DNA from: Planctomycetota bacterium
Lineage (GTDB): Bacteria > Planctomycetota > Planctomycetia > Planctomycetales > Planctomycetaceae
Direction: 5' to 3'
Assembly (NCBI GenBank): GCA_018242525.1
Contig: JAFEBS010000017.1
Coordinates: 161,106 to 225,105, forward strand
DNA length: 64,000 bases
Numbering within the stretch: position 1 is the first letter of the stretch; the number at the start of each line of letters is the position of its first letter. Under the pieces are notes generated by a model, which worked only from the letters and a program-made list of their open reading frames with translations, did not search any database and was not told the DNA's origin. The translations under genes and the position numbers were made by a program. This document shows, piece after piece, positions 57,632 through 64,000 of this stretch.

Positions 57632-59248
57632 TTGGAATCCACGAGTGTGTCCGCACGCGAGAATTCGTCGACCTGGCCAATCTTTCTGGCCGTTTGGTGC
57701 AGCTTCTTCTTGTATTGCGCGATCGCAGCGCCCGTCCCGGCAGTGAACGAGCCGCATTATCTCTGCAAGGCCCGGCATTTCTGGCAGCCGGACTGGTGTG
57801 ATCAGGACTTCTTTCTGCGTTCCACAAACGCGCACACCGTGTTTTTCGCCACGATTGGCAGTTTGACGACATTCCTGTCGTTGGAGCAGACCGCGTGGAC
57901 CGGTCGCGCGCTGGCGATCCTGGTACTGACCGCGGGCTGGTGCCGACTGCTATCGACGGTCTCGTCGTTACGCTGGTCAGCCTTGCAGACTTGCTGGCTG
58001 TTTCTGCTGTTGACGTCGATTGGCAATTTATCCGGAGAATGGCTCGTTGGCGGAGTCGAAGGAAAAGTCTTCGCTTACGGTTTTTTGTTCAGCGCACTGG
58101 GGCATGTGGCGAGTGGCCGAATCGTTCGTGCGGGGGGGCTGGCTGGCCTGGCGATCGCTTTCCATCCCGTCATCGGTGTCTGGGGATTGCTGTCTTTCGC
58201 CGGATCCGAACTGGTGCGGCATCGATTCTGGGCGATCTGGCGATTCAACGTCCTGTTTCCATTAGCCACCAACGTCCGCTCAAGACTATTAAGCATCGTC
58301 GTCCTGATCGCGTGTGCTCTGCCAGGCCTGATTCCGGTGTTGAAACTGCTGGCGGAACCGGTCCCGAATTCGATCAAGAATTCGGCAGCGTACATTCAAG
58401 TTTACTATCGGCTGGCCCACCACCTGGACCCGATGCGGTTTCCACCACGCGCCTATCTCGGGTACGGCACCTTGTTGATCATCTGGATCATCGTCATGCG
58501 ACTCCGAAAGCAGCGCGTGCATGACACCGTCCCGGCCGCGACGACATCGACAACGCAGGTTGATTTGGCAAACAATCAATTGCGATTGGACCTGATCGTT
58601 GGATTCGCAATCCTGTTCGCCCTGGGAGGACTTGCTGTCGGCTGGGGACCGCGGCCGGCTCAACTGATGGCCTGGTACATCCCGCGGGCACAACTCCTGA
58701 AATTCTACCCATTCCGTCTTGCCGATGTTTTGATTCCGATCGCGGTCTCAATGGGTATCGTGAACACTATCAATGTCATGGGCGTGGATCGGACGAAGGT
58801 TTTCCTGGGGTGCGGCCTGCTGGCTGTTGCAGCACTGTTCCGAGCGCATTCGATGTGTGAAGTCAATCGCTATTCGGGTGCGTTACGTGCAGACTGGATT
58901 GATGGATGCCGCTGGATTGATGCCCATCTTCCCTCCGATGCGCTGATTCACACGCCTCATAATGGATGGGCGTTTAAATGGTTTGCGCAGCGGGCGGAAT
59001 ACGTGAACTTCAAGGATTGCCCTCAGGACGCGGCCGGAATCGTGGAATGGAATCGTCGGCTCAACTTCTTAAAGCGCTGGTTTGAAAGCCACTACGACGA
59101 TCGTTTTTATTCGGCAGACGAATTGCGACAATTGCGGAAAGAGACGGAAATCACGCACATCTTTACGGATCGGCTAGGGCCGATGGGCATCGAACCCGTT
59201 TTTCAGAATGCGACATTCCAGGTTTACGATCTGACATCACTGGATTGA
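57632..59248 (+). CDS. Polytopic membrane protein (DUF6798-like)
   Basis: 538 residues from a TTG at 57632 with GAGGTG 5 bases upstream. At least nine hydrophobic segments are visible, for example IFLAVWCSFFLYCAIAAPV, ALAILVLTAGWCRLLSTVS and GTLLIIWIIVMRL. After the first helix comes the conserved periplasmic-looking motif NEPHYLCKARHFWQPDWCDQD, as in planctomycete membrane proteins resembling GT-C glycosyltransferases. The C-terminal 130 residues are soluble (WIDGCRWIDAHLPSDALIHT). I infer a role in surface glycan or lipid assembly; the family function is not established. Confidence 0.75.
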   Translation: MESTSVSARENSSTWPIFLAVWCSFFLYCAIAAPVPAVNEPHYLCKARHFWQPDWCDQDFFLRSTNAHTVFFATIGSLTTFLSLEQTAWTGRALAILVLTAGWCRLLSTVSSLRWSALQTCWLFLLLTSIGNLSGEWLVGGVEGKVFAYGFLFSALGHVASGRIVRAGGLAGLAIAFHPVIGVWGLLSFAGSELVRHRFWAIWRFNVLFPLATNVRSRLLSIVVLIACALPGLIPVLKLLAEPVPNSIKNSAAYIQVYYRLAHHLDPMRFPPRAYLGYGTLLIIWIIVMRLRKQRVHDTVPAATTSTTQVDLANNQLRLDLIVGFAILFALGGLAVGWGPRPAQLMAWYIPRAQLLKFYPFRLADVLIPIAVSMGIVNTINVMGVDRTKVFLGCGLLAVAALFRAHSMCEVNRYSGALRADWIDGCRWIDAHLPSDALIHTPHNGWAFKWFAQRAEYVNFKDCPQDAAGIVEWNRRLNFLKRWFESHYDDRFYSADELRQLRKETEITHIFTDRLGPMGIEPVFQNATFQVYDLTSLD

Positions 59249-59277
59249 TTCAACGGGTTGGTTCGCCGCCCAGACAA

Positions 59278-60303
59278 TCACCGCTGGTAAATCGGCAGGA
59301 ATCCGTTGTCGATCTGCAGGATCGTGCAATTGATGGCCGTCGTGTAGACCGGACCGACGTGTCCTTCTTTCCAGGCTCCGTTTGCAGACTGCTGACTGAG
59401 GATCGATTTGGAGATCGGCGAGAAATAGGCCTCCCACTTTTCGTCGCCCAACCGGTACTGCACTTGGGCATAGTAGTAATGCGCGTAATGCCAGTGTCCA
59501 AACAACTGGTTCTGATTGCCAGTCGTCCCCATGCTCTTCTCGCAATACTTCATCAGCTTTTGAGCGGTTTCATTTTCGTACTCGCCCGAATTAAACAGGC
59601 AGGCAATCGCCGCAGCGCTGATCGGTGGACGCGATCCGCCGCCGCGAATGCTGTATTGCACTCCCCCATCCGCAGCCATGCATTTTCGGATGTACTCGAC
59701 GGCCCGATCCACGACTTCCTTGGGAACCGGGATCCCGGCATTGCGACAGGCCCTGAGACCCTGGACCTGAGTCACGCAGGTGGACCCTTCGTCAAAATTG
59801 TTTCCATCTTTGGCGGAAACGTATCCCCAACCTCCATCCGGTGTCTGCGCTTCTCCACAAAACTGAACGGCCTTGGTCAGGACTTCCTTCAACCGTTCAC
59901 GGCGGCGAGCATCCTCTTCTTCACCGAACACCTGGGACAGAAACAGCATCGAAAACCCGTGCCCATAGGTATAGTGATAGTCATGCTTGTAACCGATCAG
60001 CCCGTTGGGCTGGGCGGTTTCCAGCAGATAGTCGACGGCAGGAGAAATGTACTTGGCATATTTGCCGCGGGTGGTCGTTGACCCTTCGGTCAGCATCGCA
60101 TTGCCAGCCAGCGCCGTCATTGCGACGCGGTATTGGCCCTGGTTGGCTTCCCAGTATCCCTGTCGATGCTGTTCACCCGCGAGCCAGTCGAGTCCCTTTT
60201 GTGCCGCCAGCTTGACCTTGGGATCCTTACGATCCGCCCGGGCAGCCGAGGTCCAGATCAGGGTACAGGCAACGGTCAGCATGATGAGGGAGTAGCGCAG
60301 CAT
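59278..60303 (-). CDS. Secreted prenyltransferase/squalene-cyclase-repeat protein
   Basis: 341 residues from an ATG at 60303 with AAGGA 8 bases upstream. A signal peptide (LIMLTVACTLIWTSAARA) is clear. QW-type repeats of the alpha/alpha barrel are visible: EQHRQGYWEAN, QTPDGGWGY, AADGGVQYS and QSANGAWKEG. Squalene-hopene cyclases have the same repeats but also a DxDD motif, which I do not see. The protein is half their length and exported. It is common in planctomycetes; a carbohydrate- or lipid-binding role is a guess. Confidence 0.82.
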   Translation of the reverse strand: MLRYSLIMLTVACTLIWTSAARADRKDPKVKLAAQKGLDWLAGEQHRQGYWEANQGQYRVAMTALAGNAMLTEGSTTTRGKYAKYISPAVDYLLETAQPNGLIGYKHDYHYTYGHGFSMLFLSQVFGEEEDARRRERLKEVLTKAVQFCGEAQTPDGGWGYVSAKDGNNFDEGSTCVTQVQGLRACRNAGIPVPKEVVDRAVEYIRKCMAADGGVQYSIRGGGSRPPISAAAIACLFNSGEYENETAQKLMKYCEKSMGTTGNQNQLFGHWHYAHYYYAQVQYRLGDEKWEAYFSPISKSILSQQSANGAWKEGHVGPVYTTAINCTILQIDNGFLPIYQR

Positions 60304-60523
60304 TTCGAACGTCCTTTCCACCGAACATTCCATTCAAGCTCATCGATCTGCAGGAGCCAGGGAGCGTACCAGCAATCTACGCCGATTCGACTCAAAAGAA
60401 AAGACGAACTGTCGAATGTCAAACGAGGGAGACACTGGAGCACCATCGGGAAGTCCGCAGTTCGTCCAGGCACCGTCCGGCGGGTTCGTGCAACGTTTCA
60501 GTATGATCAGGCCGACGATCGAC

Positions 60524-60561
60524 AAAAAAAGCCCGCCCGATGCACGGTGCATCGGGCGGGC
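60524..60561 (-). terminator. Terminator of the Gfo/Idh gene
   Basis: GCCCGCCCGATGCAC (60531-60545) and its exact reverse complement (60547-60561) form a very strong stem with a tiny loop. On the minus strand it is followed by TTTTTTT (60530-60524). It starts 31 bases after the stop of the gene at 60592. Confidence 0.93.
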
Positions 60562-60591
60562 TGGCGTTGAGTCACAACGAGTTGACTGCGA

Positions 60592-61908
60592 TTACAAGAC
60601 CTTGGTCAGACCGGGTGTCGCGATGGGATAGGACCCGTCTTCGCGTGGCATCACCGGAGGATCGGCATCAAACGAGAAGACCTTTGGCATCAGGCTGATG
60701 TTCGAGTTGATAGCGGCGTCCCAAGTGATTTCCTTGCCGGAGTAGGTACACATGCGACCGAGGATCGAAGTCATGCTGCTATAGGCGCCGTTGTCGGCTT
60801 CGTTGTATTCCAGGCCCTGCCGGATTGCCGCTGCCAGATCGTCGTGTTCGACCTGGTACGGGTCTTTGTGGCCCCCCTCGAAACGATAAGCGTCTCCACC
60901 CGTTGGCATCACCTGGCCGCCCGGATTGGCGGATCCCTTCGTCCCGTAGACGAATTCGCTGACGCTGTTCCACGTGTTTGGAATGTGGCGGCACTGACTG
61001 TACATCCGGCTGCCGTCCTTGTACTCGAATTCGACGTAATGGTGATCGTAAATCTCACCGTATTTCTTGTCGATTCGGACCTGGCGACCACCCATGCCGT
61101 TCGCTTTGACGGGATGATCGTTCTTCACCCAGTTGCCGATATCCAGGTTGTGAATGTGCTGTTCGCAGATGTGGTCGCCGCACAGCCAGTTGTAGTAGTA
61201 CCAGTTGCGCATCTGGTATTCCATTTCACTTTTTGCGTCGGCTCGCTTCAGGCGTGGATCCCAGACGCCAGGACCGTTCCAATACACGCGCATGGCGATG
61301 ATGTCGCCGATCGCGCCGTCATGGATGCGGCGCATGGCTTCCAGGTACGGGGCCTGGTGATGCCGCTGCAGGCCAACCCCAACCTTCAGCTTCTTCTGCT
61401 TGGCAATCTTGTTCGCTTCGAGCACCTGGCGGACGCCGGGTGCATCCACGGCGACCGGCTTTTCCATGAAAATGTGCTTGCCGGCCTTTACGGCATATTC
61501 GAAGTGAATCGGTCGGAAACCGGGTGGCGTTGCCAGGATGACCAGGTCCACGCCGCTGTCAATCACCTTCTGATACGCGTCAAACCCGGTAAAGATCTTT
61601 TCCGTCTGTACCTGCACCCGATCTCGCTTGTCACCCAGTCCACCCTTGATCCCGTTCAAGACATTGCGGGCATTGTCTTCAAACGCATCGCCAACGGCCG
61701 TCAACTTGACATTACCGTTGGTGGAAAGGGCCTGGGTGGCGGCACCCGTCCCACGTCCGCCGCAACCGACCAATCCGACCTTGATTGTGTCGTCACCGCT
61801 GGCATGGACGGCACTGTTCAGTCCAAACTGAAGCAGTGCGCCGGCGCTGATCGCTGCCGTGGAGGTCTTGAGAAAATCACGTCGACTGGGTTCTACGGGG
61901 CGATCCAT
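60592..61908 (-). CDS. Tat-exported Gfo/Idh/MocA oxidoreductase
   Basis: 438 residues from an ATG at 61908 with GGAGAAG upstream. A twin-arginine signal (EPSRRDFLKTSTAAISAGAL) shows export as a folded, cofactor-loaded enzyme. The Rossmann domain has KVGLVGCGGRGTGAATQA and the family lysine motif EKPVAVDAPGV. The C-terminal domain has the YWNGPGVWDPR and HNLDIGNWVKNDHPVKA blocks. These enzymes oxidise or reduce sugars and inositols with NAD(P). The exported planctomycete group is very numerous and linked to polysaccharide breakdown. The SUMF1-domain gene lies 60 bases upstream on the same strand. Confidence 0.93.
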   Translation of the reverse strand: MDRPVEPSRRDFLKTSTAAISAGALLQFGLNSAVHASGDDTIKVGLVGCGGRGTGAATQALSTNGNVKLTAVGDAFEDNARNVLNGIKGGLGDKRDRVQVQTEKIFTGFDAYQKVIDSGVDLVILATPPGFRPIHFEYAVKAGKHIFMEKPVAVDAPGVRQVLEANKIAKQKKLKVGVGLQRHHQAPYLEAMRRIHDGAIGDIIAMRVYWNGPGVWDPRLKRADAKSEMEYQMRNWYYYNWLCGDHICEQHIHNLDIGNWVKNDHPVKANGMGGRQVRIDKKYGEIYDHHYVEFEYKDGSRMYSQCRHIPNTWNSVSEFVYGTKGSANPGGQVMPTGGDAYRFEGGHKDPYQVEHDDLAAAIRQGLEYNEADNGAYSSMTSILGRMCTYSGKEITWDAAINSNISLMPKVFSFDADPPVMPREDGSYPIATPGLTKVL

Positions 61909-61968
61909 TGATGCTTCTCCAGAGGTTGAACAAGGCGGGACTACTGACGACTCCTCGATCACCCAAAT

Positions 61969-63090
61969 CTATTCGTCCATCGTGACGCGTTCTTTCACGT
62001 CACTCGGAACGACTGCATCCAGGCGAAGGTTCTTGCGTTCCTCTTCCGAAGGAGTTCGGAGGGGACGAATAACACGAAATCCAACGAACAGGGCGTCGGT
62101 CATGTACCAGGCACTTTTGGGCAATTGAGGATCCTGCTGTTTCCACTCAGGATCTGACGCCAGACGAGTGGCGCTGCGCGCTTCCAGTGGATCAAACTTC
62201 CACGATCCACCTCGGGCGACTCGTGGATATTCGACATCTGCCAGGGCGATCGGAAATGTTGCCGCCTTGTCCGCCGGAAATTTCTTGTAGAAATCCGGTT
62301 CATACTTGTCCTGGACCCATTCCGCGACATTGCCGTGCATGTCGTACAACCCCCAGGGATTTGGCTTCTTTTTGCCGACGGGATGGTACTTCATTTCTCC
62401 GTCGACCACGCTGTTGCCTGAATGCCAGGCGTAGTCATCGATTTTGGATACGTCATCGCCAAACGAATAGGCCGTGGTGGTACCTGCGCGACAGGCATAC
62501 TCCCATTCTGCTTCGGTCGGCAGACGGTAGTAGAGGCCGGTCTTCGCAGACAGCCATTCGCAGTACTTCTTCGCCGCATGCTGGGTCATGCAAATCGCGG
62601 GGAAGCCACCATCCTTGCCCATCCCGAACGACATGTCCGTGTAAGGAGGTGTTGGTTTCGTGATGGCATCGGCACTTTTGTCGAGCGGCGTGGGCTTGAT
62701 GTTCTGAAATCGGCGCAGCTTGGTGTCCATCAGCAGTGACCACAACTCGAACTCTTCCCACGTCACCTCATGTTTGGCCATCCAGAACGGTTCGACCTTG
62801 ACCTTGTGCTGAGGCCCCTCATCGTCCTTGTGACCCGCTTCGCTAACAGGGCTGCCCATCAGAAACTCACCGCCGGGAATCGGCACCAAGTCAAAACTGA
62901 CTTCGGTGTGCGCGATCTGCTGGGTGTAGGGCTTCATTTCCTTATCGGACTTTGCTCCGGGTTCGGCACCAATCGCGGCGGCGGCGGTGACGACCAGGCA
63001 AAGCGCGGTCAGCACTTGCAGTTGTTGCGGCAAGCCGCGTAGTCTCATCACAACTTGCGCAGTTCCACGCACTCGATCGAATTGAATCAT
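61969..63090 (-). CDS. SUMF1/FGE-fold secreted protein lacking catalytic cysteines
   Basis: 373 residues from an ATG at 63090; a GTG two codons earlier is possible. A signal peptide ([18 protein letters not shown]) lies after a basic n-region. The SUMF1 domain spans about 65-350: [54 protein letters not shown] and [12 protein letters not shown]. True formylglycine-generating enzymes have two cysteines after the RGGS block; here the stretch reads [14 protein letters not shown] with none. It is therefore probably a binding or structural SUMF1 protein, not a sulfatase activator. Upstream of the Gfo/Idh gene; its start overlaps the divergent apbE start. Confidence 0.88.
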   Translation of the reverse strand: MIQFDRVRGTAQVVMRLRGLPQQLQVLTALCLVVTAAAAIGAEPGAKSDKEMKPYTQQIAHTEVSFDLVPIPGGEFLMGSPVSEAGHKDDEGPQHKVKVEPFWMAKHEVTWEEFELWSLLMDTKLRRFQNIKPTPLDKSADAITKPTPPYTDMSFGMGKDGGFPAICMTQHAAKKYCEWLSAKTGLYYRLPTEAEWEYACRAGTTTAYSFGDDVSKIDDYAWHSGNSVVDGEMKYHPVGKKKPNPWGLYDMHGNVAEWVQDKYEPDFYKKFPADKAATFPIALADVEYPRVARGGSWKFDPLEARSATRLASDPEWKQQDPQLPKSAWYMTDALFVGFRVIRPLRTPSEEERKNLRLDAVVPSDVKERVTMDE

Positions 63091-64000
63091 GGTCACACGT
63101 TCTGAAGGTAAAAGCAGTCAATACGAACGACCACGGCAGAGTCGGCGAATGGTCGCCGCGGGAGCGATCCTGGTCTTCCTGCTGTGGCACCCATCGATCA
63201 CCAAAGCACAAACGCTGGAACGCTATGAGTTCCGCGAACCGCATTTGGGAACGATTGTCGACTTGACACTATACGCCTCCGGCGAAACTGTCGCAAACGA
63301 TTCCGCCCGGGCCGCCTTCGCACGCATCGAAGAATTGAACCGAATCCTCAGTGATTACATTCCTGACAGTGAAGCGATGCGATTGTGCCAGGCGTCTGGA
63401 ACCGGTAAAGCGGTGCCTGTCAGCTCTGAGTTATATGAAGTCCTGGCAAAGTCGGTTGAGATTTCCAAAGCGACCGATGGCGCGTTTGATGTCACTGTCG
63501 GTCCGGTCGTCAAATTGTGGCGCTCCGCGCGCCGGCTGCGAAAGATGCCTGCGGCTGACAAATTGGCAGAAGCTCGATTGCGGGTCGGATGGCAGCAGTT
63601 GATTCTGGATTCCGCGGCGCGGACCGTAGAACTGCGTAAGCAGGGGATGCTGCTCGACTTCGGTGGAATCGCAAAAGGTTATATTGCGGACCAGGCTCGG
63701 GTCGCATTGAAGGAACGCGGCATTCATCGATGCCTGGTCGCTGTCGCGGGCGATATCGCGGCCGGAGATGCCCCTCCAGAACGCGATTGCTGGCGAATCG
63801 GGATCGCACCGCTCGACAAGGCCAACGGCCAGCCAAGTCGGTATCTGCGACTGGTGAATTCGTCGATTTCCACATCAGGGGATGCGTTCCAGTTCGTGGA
63901 GATTGACGGCGTTCGCTATTCGCACATCGTCGATCCCGCGACGGGCCTGGGACTCACACGGCGCAGCAGTGTCACAGTTGTGGCACCAAAAGGGATCTCC
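63089..64000 (+). CDS. apbE: FAD:protein FMN transferase, 3' end outside window
   Basis: The frame is open from ATG 63089 to the window edge (304 codons); ATG 63149 would give a shorter signal peptide. A hydrophobic segment [20 protein letters not shown] fits a Sec signal after a basic n-region. ApbE blocks are present: [51 protein letters not shown] and [14 protein letters not shown]. ApbE attaches FMN to a threonine of flavoproteins such as NqrC/RnfG in the periplasm. The C-terminal residues and any neighbouring partner gene are not visible. It is divergent from the SUMF1 gene, the two start codons overlapping. Confidence 0.93.
   Translation, partial: MVTRSEGKSSQYERPRQSRRMVAAGAILVFLLWHPSITKAQTLERYEFREPHLGTIVDLTLYASGETVANDSARAAFARIEELNRILSDYIPDSEAMRLCQASGTGKAVPVSSELYEVLAKSVEISKATDGAFDVTVGPVVKLWRSARRLRKMPAADKLAEARLRVGWQQLILDSAARTVELRKQGMLLDFGGIAKGYIADQARVALKERGIHRCLVAVAGDIAAGDAPPERDCWRIGIAPLDKANGQPSRYLRLVNSSISTSGDAFQFVEIDGVRYSHIVDPATGLGLTRRSSVTVVAPKGIS

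Overview
The window reads as chromosomal DNA of a planctomycete (Planctomycetota, probably order Planctomycetales). It carries hallmark families of that phylum: a DUF1501/DUF1549-DUF1553 pair, a Tat-exported Gfo/Idh/MocA oxidoreductase beside a SUMF1-domain protein, a giant M56 (BlaR1-type) protein with a BlaI repressor, a prenyltransferase-repeat protein, DUF11 envelope proteins and an MfnB homologue. Genus cannot be fixed from this window. Coding density is high. GTG and TTG starts are frequent, and several lie next to good Shine-Dalgarno sequences that decide the start. No rRNA, tRNA, CRISPR array, prophage or insertion sequence was seen.

Layout. 1-841: FHA protein and ParA/MinD-type ATPase, cut by the window edge. 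1142-4562: exported DUF1501 and DUF1549/DUF1553 proteins. 4591-10349: BlaI-type repressor and a 1734-residue M56 receptor, with a sigma70-like promoter whose spacer holds an inverted repeat. 10448-13468: U32 peptidase and STAS protein. 13987-17520: three secreted envelope proteins, two of them paralogues. 17865-19963: LolA-like exported protein and ferrochelatase, convergent with rpsL-rpsG (20063-20987), which has a clear promoter and terminator. 21393-24536: ECF sigma factor and a large membrane VWA protein with an anti-sigma-like N-terminus. 24753-29100: SGNH hydrolase, asparagine synthase and glycosyltransferase, probably for surface polysaccharide or a conjugate. 29192-29280: a REP-like palindromic element. 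29622-37509: DUF11 protein, degenerate SDR, cysteine-cluster protein, SMP-30 lactonase, a toxin-antitoxin pair whose toxin is frameshifted, and an alpha/beta hydrolase. 37517-38942: HDOD protein and a CheB-like receiver. 39301-49675: flagellar locus, a divergent FlgG-type gene and then flgF-flgG-flgA-flgH-flgI-flgJ-flgN-flgK-flgL. 49659-57504: membrane-anchored PRXL2-type redox protein, an HTH protein with a DSG[I/L/V] repeat tract, MfnB, ComEC, an EEP-family hydrolase and a 57-residue histone-H1-like protein. 57632-64000: polytopic membrane protein, prenyltransferase-repeat protein, Gfo/Idh, SUMF1-domain protein and the first 304 codons of apbE.

The strongest functional units are the flagellar operon (rod, rings, hook junction and chaperone in order), the BlaI/M56 regulatory pair, the ECF sigma/VWA pair and the rpsL-rpsG operon. 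The most unusual items are the huge BlaR1-like receptor, the DSG-repeat HTH/membrane protein, the natural arginine at S12 position 88, the frameshifted ParE, and the small H1-like protein.
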